Source of the DNA: Lithodes maja
Taxonomy: Eukaryota > Arthropoda > Malacostraca > Decapoda > Lithodidae
Direction of reading: 5' to 3'
Length of the DNA: 64,000 nucleotides
NCBI GenBank assembly: GCA_037953745.1
Contig: JBAKBP010008000.1
Coordinates: 30,841-94,840 of the forward strand
The number at the start of each line of letters is the position of its first letter. The first letter of the stretch is position 1. Below the pieces are notes generated by a model, which worked only from the letters and a program-made list of their open reading frames with translations, did no database searches and was not told where the DNA came from. Of the stretch, positions 40,385-50,975 are shown piece by piece. The position numbers and the translations under genes are program-made.

Positions 40385-40463
40385 GTACAGTGTTGTACCA
40401 CCCGGGTTCCTCGGGCCAAAAAAAAATGGTACACACGTGTACCACCCGGGGTCGAAGGGTTAA
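40385..40463. repeat. piggyBac right terminal and subterminal inverted repeat region
   Basis: It contains two CCCGGG-type boxes separated by a run of nine A and the palindrome ACACGTGT. The same arrangement forms the left end of MITE B1 at 9561-9640. It is the likely transposase recognition end. Confidence 0.8.
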
Positions 40464-40972
40464 GAGGTGACTTAATTCAAGTGTTCAAAATCATCAAAGG
40501 CATCGACAATATGAACTGTAGTAAGTACTTCACTATCGACCAATCTAATTACACGCAGGGAAACGGTTGCAAAATTATTGGTAAATCTTTTAACTCACAC
40601 GAATCTAAGAATTTCTTCTTCAATCGAGTTGTCAACTTGTGGAATGGGCTTCCCCGAAACATTATAGACTGCAGCACCGTTGATTCATTTAAATTCCGCC
40701 TAGACAAATATCTCGCATCAAACCCGCGACTGACTGCGTTTGAAAATGAATAACTTTATTTTATCCTCCCCTCAGTTACTAACCCATATGTCCCCTACTA
40801 ACTTCCTAGTCCTGCCACGTTAGTGGCAGGGTAGTTCCCTTTCCAATGTTCTCTTACCCACTCTAAACCACTGTTTGGACACTTGATCCTCAGTGTTTTG
40901 GAGGACAAGCAGCCTAGAAGGGTCACTAGATCTGTTGTTGCTTGATTTCCTTTGTACTCCTTTGTACCTGCA
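40464..40972 (+). pseudogene. LINE N2 ORF2 C-terminus and 3' UTR after the piggyBac element
   Basis: It begins AGAGGTGACTTAATTCAAG (GDLIQVFKIIKGIDNMN) and continues to NPRLTAFENE and a stop at 40,753, followed by the 3' UTR with the inverted pair CTGCCACG/CGTTAGTGGCAGG. An ORF called from 40,382 is an artefact that joins piggyBac terminal sequence to the LINE. Confidence 0.85.
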
Positions 40973-41122
40973 TTTTTTCACCCAATTTTGTTCATCCATT
41001 CTCTCCACATGTCCATACCATCCCAGTGTACTTGTACGCATCACCTCGCTAATTCTCTTTATACCTAAACATCTCCTCAGCTCAACATTTGTTATTCTAT
41101 CCTGTAGCCTGGCCCCACACAT
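40973..41122 (-). pseudogene. RTE-like LINE C-terminal fragment
   Basis: The minus-strand peptide is MCGARLQDRITNVELRRCLG, ISEVMRTSTLGWYGHVERMD and EQNWVKKC, the conserved RTE-like C-terminal block. Its downstream part is replaced by the 3' end of LINE N2, so N2 probably inserted into or beside it. Confidence 0.75.
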
Positions 41123-42386
41123 CTTATTATATTAACATTTGGCATACTGGATATGTATGTGCAGTATGTATATACTCCGGCACATACCCCATAGCTTGGG
41201 GTGGCCGACTCGAGACAGAGGGTCCAGGACCACTTTCGTGTGCCCTCGCCCCTTTCTCTATTCCCCTATAGTCTATTTTTTTCCAGCTGAGGGTAAATTG
41301 CCATGTTTCTATCTTTGTTATCTATGGCGTAGATTCTGTAGCGAAATATGTTGTTAATTATGAAAACTTGGCATTAATAAGACACAGCCATAGCAGTTTC
41401 ATATATTTCCATTAAATATCGATAAATCAGCTACCAAGGGATTCAATTTACCATCAGTGGGAAAAAAATAGACTATAGTAGGTGAATTTTACAAGGGGAG
41501 GAGGATTCCTAGTCCCCCTAGCCCCAGAAGGAAAAGTAGGACAGTAAAAGAGATAGACAGAAATGGCTAAGGTCAGGTAGAGGAAACCTCTCTCTGAATA
41601 ATATAGATGACAAAATACTATATATGGTAAGTTTGGATTATTAAGTTACTATTTATGCATACTCACGGTCATTTATGCCGTGGGCCGTGGCATAGTCCGT
41701 AGCATGTCCTACTGCTGGTTGGCTGAGTTGGATCCTACCCCATACCATTGGTAGACATCAAGAGTTTGTATACTTAGGTCTAGTGGTTCATGGTAAATGT
41801 CCAGTAAAGTCCTTGTAACAATGGCACACCCTAGCCCTGTTAATCAAGGGAGTGTACGGCATTAAGAACTGCATACATTCTCAAAGCTGTCTCGGGTTGG
41901 AATGAAGTTTCATATTTATTTTTTACCAAATATTTGTATTTCGGTGGATCCTTTTAATTATTCAAAGCTTTAAGATATATTATATTAGAATTAATGACCC
42001 TGAATGTTCATCTCATTATTATGTTGTAATTTAAGTAATGTCCGCGAATGGACATCTCATTATTTTATCTTCACAGTGTGAAGAGAGGTGGATGGCTGAG
42101 GGACACGTGGAAAACGTGTTAGTTCATCAACTCAACTCTACACAGAAGCTGGGGTATTAACACTCTCACCCCTTCACTCTACGCATCTCAGACGAAAACA
42201 AAAATGTACCAAACAAAACATCAGATGGAGGAAGGCAGACGATGCCAGATGTAGCAAGGAGCCTTACGCATGCCTCTGACGACCTTGCTGAGACCAGTCA
42301 TCGCCAGTAGCAATCAGAAAAACATCAGATAGACATGATTAGCCTTGTCAGCTATCTCTCCCACTTAAATAATCTAAATCCTACTT
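41123..42386. other. Unassigned region with weak repeat matches
   Basis: The segment 41,176-41,220 (GGCACATACCCCATAGCT, GTGGCCGACTCGAGACAGAG) recurs in reverse at 16,320-16,366, and part of it at 54,505-54,530. It may belong to an RTE-like 3' UTR. A weak SINE-like stretch (CACACCCTAGCCCTG) lies near 41,826. A short direct repeat (ATGTTCATCTCATTATT and ATGGACATCTCATTATT) is near 42,005 and 42,050. No gene is recognised. Confidence 0.45.
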
Positions 42387-42622
42387 CACACAGTCAGGAG
42401 TGCGAGCTAGTGGGAGTCTATTAGGAGTCACTAGGAGTCATCGATTTTCACCGCGAGCAAGTGGGAATCTAACAGAAGCCGCTAGGACTCACTAGGAGTC
42501 ATCAATTTTCACCTCGAGCGAGTGGGAGTCTATAGGAGTCATCGATTTTCACCACGAATAGGCCCGCGAGTCCTAATTGTCCCCGAATCCTACTGACTCT
42601 AGCTCGCACTCCTGACTGTGTG
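42387..42622. mobile_element. 236-bp MITE with 24-bp terminal inverted repeats and internal repeats
   Basis: The ends are CACACAGTCAGGAGTGCGAG and its complement, each followed by CTAG. Inside are about three imperfect copies of a 50-60 bp unit with GTGGGAGTCTA, TAGGAGTCATCGATTTTCAC. No convincing target duplication is visible, so the superfamily is uncertain (hAT-like or other). Confidence 0.75.
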
Positions 42623-42749
42623 ATGTACCCTTTACTCTTTTTCTATCCTCACTTCCCGCTCACCCCCTTTCCCTGAAAAATGTATCTCTGTACATAGAAG
42701 CTGGGGTATTAACACACTTCTGTACCGGCGCTGTCCTTTTAACTGTATT

Positions 42750-42881
42750 CTGGTTATTATTAGACGATTTTATTAAGTTAAAAAAGGGCCTCCAGTCATT
42801 AACAAGCTTCGAACTATCTCACTTAACCCTTTTTGCTACCACAGATCCTTAAACTTCACAAAATCCTCTAAATATAGCTAG
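42750..42881. mobile_element. Small MITE family P, copy P2
   Basis: The ends CTGGTTATTATTAGACGATT and, in reverse, CTAGCTATATTTAGAGGATT are diverged inverted repeats. Related copies lie at 62,174-62,304 and 63,355-63,706. No coding capacity. Confidence 0.6.
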
Positions 42882-43019
42882 AAAAGTATTTAAAAGACTT
42901 CGTCAGTAAAGAAGGGGTTAACACACTCAACACTCCACTCTTCAGGCTGTATTCCCAAGATATATTAGTTGCCAAAATATAAATGTGGGATAAATGCTGT
43001 GGAGAACTAGTTGTATTAC
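42882..43019. other. Unassigned spacer
   Basis: No feature recognised between MITE P2 and repeat Z5. Confidence 0.4.
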
Positions 43020-43270
43020 TTCCCAATTTGACTAATTCCTTGAACGTGACGATAGTGCGTTGTTATGTGGTGATTAGTTTGCTTGGGAAACAGATTAACT
43101 TGCTCATGTAGTAATGTACACCCTATGTGGTGGATTGTGTTCTTTTATTTCATACATTTTATTGTAGTAAGCGTTATTTCCACATAGCGATTTTGTTAAG
43201 TTATTTTACCTTTATTTTGTATTGTCCCAGTTTTGGTTTGTTTAGTTTGCAAGTTTTACATTTTAATTAA
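43020..43270 (+). repeat. Dispersed repeat family Z, near full-length copy Z5
   Basis: It matches Z4 from CTTCCCAATTTGACTA and GAACGTGACGATAGTGCG to GCAAGTTTTACATTTTAATT. Comparison of Z4 and Z5 gives the family extent. The CTATGTGG/CCACATAG inverted pair is present. Confidence 0.78.
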
Positions 43271-43447
43271 GCTTGTTAATAGGTTGATGCATAATATTAA
43301 TGGAAGTAAATGGTATTACCCACTATTAAAAGAAAATATATATATAAAAAAGTGAACTCATAAACTTGACTTCAAACTACAAATAAACCTGTGATAGCAC
43401 CAAATCCTACAACTCATTCACAGCACTTGTTCCAAGTCCTTGTCTTG

Positions 43448-43657
43448 CTAAAGCCCCCGTCACACATACACAATTTTGGGTCCTGACTGCCCCTGATTTT
43501 GCCAAAATTATATTGGAAGATTGAAAAATGGGGGGCAATCGAGACCAAATTTGTATATGTTCCCAACTGCTCCAAATTTTGCAATCTTTCAATTAATTTT
43601 TGGCAAAATCTGGGGCATTCGGAGCTAAAAATGCAGTATGTGTGAAGGAGGTTTAAG
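43448..43657. mobile_element. Foldback-type MITE Y, 210 bp, with about 75-bp inverted repeats
   Basis: The left arm (CGTCACACATACACAATTTT, then TGCCCCTGATTTTGCCAAAA) pairs with the right arm (TTTTGGCAAAATCTGGGGCA, then GTATGTGTGAAGGAGG). Only about 60 bases separate the arms, so the element could fold into a hairpin. Target duplication is unclear. Confidence 0.8.
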
Positions 43658-43688
43658 TGTATCATAACAAACGGGGTGATTTCAAGTT

Positions 43689-44000
43689 TTGCAAGTGAAC
43701 ACTCATTTAATTAGCATTTGTTGGATGTGTGAAGCAATGTGGAAGGTGTTAAGGATTTATGAAATTGGAGGAAATTTGTTAAAAGCAGTTAAGAGTTTCT
43801 ATGAAGGGAGCAGAGCATGTGTTAGAATAGGAAATGGTGAGTTGAGTGAATGGTTTGAGGTAAAGGTAGGTTTGCGACAGGGTTGTGTATTGTCACCATG
43901 GCTGTTTAATATGTTTATTGATGGTGTGGTGAGGGAGGTAAAAATGAGAACTATGGGAAGAGGATTGGGTTTAGTAGGAAAGAATGGTAGAGATTGGGAG
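43689..44000 (+). pseudogene. LINE O reverse transcriptase palm, left part
   Basis: The frame has KVLRIYEIGGNLLKAVKSFY, VKVGLRQGCVLSPWLFNMFI and DGVVREVKMRTMGRGL. These are RTE-like RT blocks before the active site. It is cut at the DIRS boundary. Confidence 0.8.
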
Positions 44001-44047
44001 GTTTGACGTACCTCCCAACCTACCAAATAGGAAAACCTACTATTTGG

Positions 44048-44942
44048 TAGTAGTCTTGGAAAATCCAACGTCAAGGCTCTTAACCTAATTGCAATGACGA
44101 CTTGTCTATTTTGACTGCTATGTCGTCATTCCAACCGCGGTTAAAAAGAAAACGTCTAGAGTCTACTCCTTATCTTGCTCTAGGAGACGTTGTACATTAA
44201 CCAAAACTACCACCGAAGGTGAAAAAAGCATAGAAGAGAAGAAAAAGGGGTTTACCTTAGTTACCGCTTAACCTCTGAAGTGCGCACGGGGGTAAATGAA
44301 AACGTCCCCCTGTGCTGACGTATTTGAGGTTTTTCGTCACTAAAATATTCATTGTACCATTAATAGCATTAATAATTATCCATATGCGCCTATTATGGGT
44401 TGATTATAAAGGTATTAACCTGAAACAACAATAAAACGAGTGAAAACAGCGTTTGGATGGTCAAAATCGGAGATATAGCCCGCGAGTTGTATAATGTATG
44501 GGTGAGGCAAGCTAGCTTCCCGCCAATTTTCCCCAAGGCCACTGCGACACAGTCGATCGATACTCTCTCTCTCTCTCTTGCACTCGATGGCCATCAGTGA
44601 TGACAACACCCTGCTTGCAACTCGCTAATGTTAGCACGAAAATATACCTCAGAATAAGGGAATAATAGGGAAAATAGGTGATAACTGAGGAATAGGAGGA
44701 AAGTGGGGAAGGAGGGGAGGTAGAGGACTGAGATTTTGCATGGCCCAGGGGCCAAAAAAAAAAAAAAATTTCGATGTAAAAAGTTGATTTTTAGTTTTAC
44801 TTACTCCAGAGAGTCTTCCCGCAGTCCGCCGGGGGAACTCTTAAGAGTCTTCCCGCAGCTCCCGGGTTAAGGCCCATCCCGTGTTCCGTCATGTGCAGAT
44901 CCCTGTCGAACGTGCGCATGAGCGACCCTCTCTTGTCATCAC
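44048..44942. repeat. DIRS left inverted terminal repeat, interrupted by MITE A5
   Basis: It reads GTAGTAGTCTTGG, CAACGTCAAGGCTCTTAACC and onward to CTCTCTTGTCATCA, and is complementary to 52,293-52,595. The TTAA in TACCGCTTAAGGCCC holds MITE A5. Confidence 0.88.
44268..44870 (+). mobile_element. TTAA-flanked MITE, family A, copy A5
   Basis: It is 603 bp with the same ends and interior as A4. It is inserted in the left DIRS terminal repeat. The right repeat has the undisturbed TTAA at 52,364-52,367, which proves insertion after the DIRS element formed. Confidence 0.9.
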
Positions 44943-45003
44943 ATCTCACGTCAGCAGAAGAACGCGGATGGGCAGGGGTCCGGCGTGAGGGAGGGTATTA
45001 TGT

Positions 45004-45117
45004 ACGTTGGATTTTCCAAGACTACTACCAAATAGTAGGTTTTCCTATTTGGTAGGTTGGGAGGTACGTCAAACCTCCCAATTTGTTAGTAGTCTTGGCA
45101 AATCCAACGTCAAGGCT
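45004..45117. repeat. DIRS internal complementary region (circle-junction copy)
   Basis: Bases 45,004-45,074 are the exact reverse complement of 44,001-44,071 (71 bp, no mismatch). Bases 45,075-45,117 are the reverse complement of 52,557-52,599. The two parts abut at the 8-bp core. In DIRS elements such a region templates completion of the ends. Confidence 0.95.
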
Positions 45118-45411
45118 GCATAACAAATAGGAGGAGGACATCCAAGCCCAACCTACCAAAAAAAACAATGCATAAAACAAAATTATGAATGACAAAGACA
45201 CAATTTAAACAAGAGAGTTTAATAAAAGAGTGAAAAACTGAGGAGTAGCTAAAAAGAACAGTTTTAACACATGCCCGTCATTCATAGTAATGCAAAAACA
45301 TAGACTTGTCTGAAACCAAAAAGGTACTGTACCCAAAATCCCTTTTCTTCAAAAACCAACAAAAACACTGAACACAAGAACAAAACACAATTTTCAATGT
45401 GGCAAAAACAC

Positions 45412-46480
45412 TTATGTACTGGAACAATACATAATCCCAAACTTGCAATCCAGTGTTGCAAACCCGTACACCCCCCCCCCCTCCCCTTTGTCAAATAAAA
45501 CGAAGGAAAAGAACGAGGGACAAGGGGGGAAGACCAGGGATCTTCGCCAGAGCACCAGGAAACACGACCCCCGAGAGCAATCACCGGCCGAGGGGGTCAA
45601 ACACTGGACACGGAGAGGGAGGAGGAGATGAAGGAATTGATAGAAGACCCACAAAACCGCTGAGGCGACGGCAGGTAAGGATCGACGTGGCAGGAACCGG
45701 AAGGAGGCAGCAAAGGATCTGACATCGTGCGCAGAACCCCTACAAACAGGGTGACGGGCACGAACGGTCCGACAAACGTGGCGGCCCATCTGCACCTGCG
45801 AGAGCCTCCCACCTGTCCGAGGAGACACCCACACAGCAGTACCCGAAGGCGGCGCCACAGACGCAACAGAGGAGTGCAAGGCTGACACCGGGCACAACAC
45901 ATGGTGAGGATGCCCACGCCGTAAAGCCTGGACGGCGAAAGGCTGGAAAGCGGGGGCCTCCCTCCCATGCGTGGTAACAAAAGGAGGGGAGGAGGCGAAC
46001 GAGACGCCATGCAAGGACGGGGAGAATCGCACGCAGTCCCGGGGCCGTGACAATGCCGCTAGTGCAGACACCCGATCCCCAGTGGCCAGAGCGACAAGGA
46101 AGAGTGGACGCCCGAGCAACGGAACCGGCGTAGCGGCCCTTGTATACGTGGGTGAAGCCAGAAGGACCAGAGCCCGCCCCAGATCCCACTGCGGAGGGAC
46201 CTGGCACGGAGGCGGTTGATCCCGGAAGGCAGCCGTCAGGAAGGAATCCAGCTCCCGTGGCGGAACGACCAGCCCAGCGACGGACCCAAAGACCCCCCGG
46301 ACGGCAGACAAGTGGGTACGTATAGCGTCGACTTGAAAGTGACGTGTACGGAAGAGGTGAAACAAGGAGCGTAGGACGAGGGAAGGAGAGCCAACTAGCA
46401 GGCGAGTGGCCTGTAGCCACCTAGTAAAAGACCTCCAGCGGGACCCGTAAGGCCCCCAAGGAGAAGACGGCCAGGAACGC
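45412..46480 (-). pseudogene. DIRS tyrosine recombinase (YR), probably defective
   Basis: The C-terminal 350 residues of a long open frame read SPWGPYGSRWRSFTRWLQAT, VPPQWDLGRALVLL, LATGDRVSALAAL (first catalytic Arg candidate) and CPVSALHSSVA. AHDVRSFAAS follows, which fits the HxxR block. The PPWDL and LCPVRAL-like blocks match DIRS recombinases. The terminal Trp region (LWVFYQFLHLLL) has no tyrosine at the usual spacing from the Trp, so the nucleophile may be lost. The recombinase would join the circular DNA to its target. Confidence 0.75.
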
Positions 46481-46519
46481 TGCAGGAAGGCAGCCAGGGC
46501 CCGGCCGGGGACCGGGAGC

Positions 46520-47500
46520 CACTGTGCCTCATGAACAAGCACGATGCGAAGGCCAACGAGGTCCGCAGGTCCCCAACCTAGCCCAAGTGGAAGCCGGAGA
46601 CAGGTAGAGGGACCGGACTCGGGCACCACCGCGGCAACCGGGCGGACCAAGCCTGTGCCGACCACAGAGGCGCGAGGAGCCAGACGCAGCCGTGGTACAG
46701 CCGCAGCCTCGCGTGGACTGGGCACATCAACAGCGCGTCTGGTGGCGGAAAGATGTATATCGACCGCCACCTGTACCAGGCTACCATGAAAGCGTCCGGA
46801 CCCCCCCCCCCCCCCCCGGAGCGCGAGGCCGGAGGGAGAGGTCCAGAGGCAACTGGCGCGGCACCCCCGATGCGAACAAGGCGACCTCCGGAACACCTCA
46901 GGAAGCCGCGAAGTTGCCGAACACATCCGTTTCATCGCCCATTCTACAAGAATGCCCTGCCCTCTCGACAGGGTGGCAGGCCCGGGCAGGGAGGAGGCAT
47001 GCAAGGAGAAGGGGTGTCGGTCCGCGAGGAAGAACAACTCCACCGAGACCCCCAATAGAGTCAACGACCTGGAGGACCCCCGCATAAGGAAACAGGGGAC
47101 AGCTTGTCTGAGTGTCCAACCCGAAGGCCACCGACTTACCCCGAAGGGCCAGCGCGTGGTCCCGCAGGAAGAACAAAGGAACCAACAGTCCGAGGGCATA
47201 GACAGGTAAGTGGAGGGAGACCCACCCATCTGCCGGGAAGTGGACGTCCCAGGTTCGATCAGGAACCTCACCCAACCTCGCTCGACGTATCTGTGGCTAC
47301 CCAGACCGTCGGCGCGGGGGGCGGTCCAGGGCACAGCCGCAGAGAGCGAGCCCCGAGCAACCCAGCGACCGAAGCGTCTGCGAACGGTACGCGGGAGCGG
47401 CAGGAGCCGATCCATAGGGGCAACGGAAACACCGCGGTGCCCATGAGGAGGAGGCGGCGTAGCCAGAGGCTCCCTAAGGGAAGGGGCAGAGCAGCCCAAT
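46520..47500 (-). pseudogene. DIRS RNase H region, frameshifted
   Basis: Frame 46,898-47,275 reads TWDVHFPADGWVSLHL, LLVPLFFLRDHALALRGKSV and FGLDTQT, similar to the start of DIRS RNase H (WxxH..., then a DNxT-like block reading DTQT). A shift to the long frame gives LFFLADRHPFSLHASSLPGP, the HIPG-like block. The assignment rests on position between RT and YR and on these weak motifs. Confidence 0.55.
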
Positions 47501-47504
47501 GCAG

Positions 47505-48410
47505 CTAACCCACGAACGAGTCCCAGAGCCACCCCGGGAGGGAGACCGAGTGCAACATGGCGAAGACCTTCCACCGAAGGTGCACCGCGGCCGGCAGACC
47601 CCGGGTCACCGTAGCGCCGGACAAAACCCATGCGAGACCGACCCATGGCACGACACGCGACGGGGTCAAGCGTGACTTGGGAACATCGAAGGGGAACCCT
47701 AACCGTGCGATGTTGCGAACGACTGGGAGGGCGTCGCCAATGCACAGTCCTAGGGCTTCGGAAACTACCAACCAATCGGCCAAGGAAAACAGGATCTGGA
47801 GCCCGCTCCTGAGGAGAGGACCCAGAGCCTGCCCCACCAGTGCGGAGAAGATCCGCGGCGCGATGTGGAGACCGAAGGGAAGGCCGTCGAACAGGAACAC
47901 ACGATCGGAAGTCCGAACGGCCAAGAATCGCTGGAAGCGAGGATGGAGAAGAACGAGCCAAGACGCATCCTGGAGGGCCAGCGACACTACCCACGACAGA
48001 GGGCACAGGGCCAGGCGTACCAGGGATACCGGCAGCATCCGAAACCGTGTGTGCACGATGTGCCCGTTGAGGGCCGACAGATCCACCACCGGTCGCATCG
48101 CGTCGCAGTTCGTCGACGGTACCAGAAAGACACGGGAGAGGAAAACCGGGTGACCGGCGGTCAACTCCCTCGACGCTACCCAGCTCGGGCATGGAAGTGA
48201 ACACGTGGGCCACCTCTGAAGAGATGGGCCGGCGTCGGTGACAAGAGCGGAGTGGGGGTCTGGACATCCACCTCCAGGTGAGACCCCTCCGCGCAACCCG
48301 CCGCCCCCAACGTCCCTCGCGGCTACCGAGGAGCGCAAGGGCGAAAACAACCCGAGGGAGCACCCGAGAGGAGGGGAGCGACCCGGTCGGCCAGGCGAGA
48401 AGGAGAACAA
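47505..48410 (-). pseudogene. DIRS reverse transcriptase with altered catalytic residues
   Basis: The frame reads SRVFLVPSTNCDAMRPVVDL, SALNGHIVHTRFRM, WVVSLALQDASWLVLLHPRF, LFDGLPFGLHIAPRIFSALV, ILFSLADWLVV and FPFDVPKSRLTPSRVVPWVG. These are the ordered blocks of DIRS/Gypsy-type RTs. At the two catalytic positions (LDLxDAY and YLDDWL in the family) the first Asp reads Ala (LALQDA near 47,970, SLADWL near 47,780). The overlapping 1150-codon frame in this interval is a GC-rich shadow. Confidence 0.8.
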
Positions 48411-48499
48411 GGAGGCCGACCCAGAGAACTACACATTGTGTTGACGTGGAGGTACCCCCGGTACGGGCCGTGCGGGCATGAGCGCCACGTTGACCTCCT

Positions 48500-50975
48500 C
48501 TACCCCCCCCTCCCCAACCTCGTCGAAAAGGGCGGGCCACCCCAACCCCAGGCCGGCGCGGGGCTGACCCCGTCGAAGGGCGGCCGGAAGTGGAAGGCCG
48601 GCCAGCCCCGACACGGCGGGGATGAAAGGGGCAAGAACAGAAGTGCGAGGCGGAACCGACGCACTGGCCTGCAACGTCCCAGTCCTGCGCCCGTGCAAGG
48701 CGGCAGCACCCCGAAGAGGACCGGCAGAAGGACGGGACTGAGAAGACCCCGCGCGCGACACAGCGCGTCGGTGCGTGATGTAAGCAGGGTCCGCAACGAC
48801 ACAGCGCGTCGTCGCGTGTCGGAAGCAGGGGCCGCCGACAGAGAAGCGTAGCATTCCCAAGCATCCTGCTTAAAAAAAACCGACGTATATAGCGCAGAGT
48901 ACAACAAACCCTGACGAATATCCAAGGGGGCCGGCCGGCAGAACGAGGACCGTACCGTCGGGCGTCGCCGAGTTGCCGCGCACAAAACCGCCTTCAGCTC
49001 GGGAACCAAAGACACCGCGAGCCGAAGGTGGACCCGCTGAACGCGGTCCAAACCCTCGCGAAGATCGCCTGGCGCAGACGCCTCGAAAAGCCGCAGGTGG
49101 TGAACAGACGGCTGGAGGGAACCTAAAGACAAGACAATAAGTCCGTCACCCTCTGTCGCAAGGGAAAAACCTTGGCAACAGAGGGCTGATCCGGGTGAGA
49201 GAAGAACGGGGTAGCAATAGAACAAAGTTCAAGAACGGGCGCGCTCATCCAGGACCAGAACGCGCCGTCCAACCCGCCGACAGACACAAGAGGAGGCAAA
49301 ATCAGTGATGACTCCTGGGGAGGGACTGAAGGAGAGCCGTCGACGGATCGGTGTGTGAAGTCGAAGGCCTCAGCAAACCAGGCCTCCAATGGGAGAGGGT
49401 GACCGAGCATGATGGCTAAGCCAGGCGTACCGGCGTCGCACAAACCTGTCCCATAGGAGGACAGACCCGTCAACACAGCCAGGGACTGAACAGCCGGAAG
49501 GATGTCAGGGCGGCTGAAGTCTGACCAGAGCGTAGGCCTGCAGAAGGGAGGGGGACCATAGCAGGGGTAGGTAGGGTGAGGCGCTGAGGGTGAGTCACCG
49601 CCAAGAAGCGCGAGAAGAGGGAGTCTTCCATCGACTCCAAGCACCCGTCGAAGCGTGACACAACCCAGCCCTGCATAGCCGACAATCGATCCGAGAGAGG
49701 CGACCCCCCCCCCCCCCCAGATTGGTCGGCCCGCAGGGGCGAGCGGGAGCGAGACCCACGACACGAACCAGCAGCGTCGCGGTCCAAGGAAGGCGAGCGA
49801 CGACGGTTGTGTCGCCGTTGAGGGACTCGTCCCCGATCACGAACGGCCGAGAGGGAAACAGCACCATCCCCCTCTTCCAGCGACACGTCAGCTCCTGAGA
49901 AAGGGGACCCCGAAACCTCGCGAAAGCCCACCGAGGCAAGAGGAGGGGTACCCCCCTGGCGAGACGGTAAGTGAAGGTCAGGAAGAGAAGAATGAGGAGG
50001 AGCAGGATGACGGGAGTGGGAAGGCTGGCCGGGTGAAAGGAGGCCAGAAGGAGCCGCGGGGGGAAACAGAGCAAGGATCCCCGGGGCTGAGAGAACAGGG
50101 CGGCCCGACACCGAGGCGGAGGAGGGAGGGACCTCCACCGTGGGACGAGACCGTGAAGGAAGAATAGGCACTGAAGCAGGTGAAGTAGGAGAAGCAACGA
50201 CATCCAGGCGGACCCTCCTGGACAGTGTAGGAGGAGGGAGCAGAGGGCCAGCTACAGCATGAACAACCGCGCGCGGAGAGGACAACGTAAGAGGAAGTCG
50301 TCTGAGCTGGGGAAGCGGGCGGAATGGAGTAGAGCCCCTATCCGTAGAGGCCAGGGGAGGGCGCACAGGGGCAGAGCCGCTAACCCCGGCCTCAGGGCGA
50401 GAACCATGACGAGGGCGATGGGTGTCGTCAAGGCGATCAGGAGGACGACGAGGCGAGCGAGAGCGTGGACGGAGCTGGGGAACCCCCCGACGATGGGACG
50501 ACCGGCTGCGGGACCCAGGGGAGAGGGCCCGAGCAGGGAGAGGGCCAGGTGAACGGCCTTCAGTCGGGTCAGGGATACCCAGGGCGACGCGGATCCGGTC
50601 GGCAACAAAGGCCGGGGAACGGTGGTCCACAGTCCTAATGTGGCGGGAGACCATCGTCCACACCGACGGAAGGGAAGCAGAGGCCACAGCCGCCGCCAAG
50701 GAACCAGGGCCAAGGTGCAGCACATCCACCAGGGCCAGACACGTGCCACACAGAGCAGGGAGGTAGGCCGTAGAGGACACACAGAGCGAGTGGCGCAAGC
50801 AGGACTTGTGGCTCTCCAAGCACGGGGAGCGACAAGCAAGGCAGCCTACCTGCACTAGAAGAACACACACCATAATCAGCACGTCGAAGGAGTAAGTGGA
50901 GAGAATGTCCAAGAAGAACCAGGGAAGGAGCATGGGGAAACAGGAACACACATGCAAACAGGTATCCGTACTCAC
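48500..50975 (-). pseudogene. DIRS gag-like region, in three frames
   Basis: Frame 49,470-50,975 has a Cys/His-rich start (GCLACRSPCLESHKSCLRHS), an Arg/Ser/Pro-rich centre (RSRSPRRPPDRLDD) and ends before 49,470. Frame 49,123-49,764 continues with FDFTHRSVDGSPSVP, and frame 48,500-49,225 with APGDLREGLDRVQRVHLRLA and QDAWECYASLSAA. This is the usual place of the DIRS gag gene. Function is assigned by position and composition; no domain is certain. Frameshifts lie near C-runs such as 49,706-49,719. Confidence 0.6.

Larger units (their letters stand above)
36250..40463 (-). mobile_element. Complete piggyBac transposon with TTAA target duplication
   Basis: The ends are TTAACCCTCCGACCCCGG (36,250) and CCCGGGGTCGAAGGGTTAA (40,463), which form an inverted repeat with TTAA duplicated. 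The LINE N1 copy shows the empty site, a single TTAA in GCAGATTAAGAGG (31,928-31,931). Inside are one 983-1036 codon transposase on the minus strand and a set of 176-bp subterminal tandem repeats. The 4.2-kb length is larger than typical piggyBac elements because of the long transposase N-terminus and the repeats. Confidence 0.96.
33351..40972 (+). mobile_element. CR1-like LINE N, long copy N2, carrying a piggyBac transposon
   Basis: The copy begins within ORF1 (esterase end, 33,355-33,560) and continues through ORF2 endonuclease, RT and C-terminus. It is interrupted at TTAA 36,250 by a 4.2-kb piggyBac element, resumes at 40,464 and ends at the same 3' repeat as N1, near 40,972. Frameshifts occur near 34,480, 34,675 and in an A-run near 35,365. 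N1 and N2 differ by only scattered changes over more than 1 kb, so the family was active fairly recently. Confidence 0.88.

Noticed and set aside
40382..40464. Start of a 123-residue gene
   Set aside because: The frame joins the piggyBac end to the LINE C-terminus by chance.
46544..48851. Many plus-strand ORFs of 60-200 residues opposite the DIRS genes
   Set aside because: They are Arg/Pro-rich antisense shadows in GC-rich DNA with no motif.
45412..48864. A single 1150-residue protein
   Set aside because: Only the last 350 residues match a tyrosine recombinase. The RT lies in another frame over the same bases, and the rest is a GC-rich open shadow.
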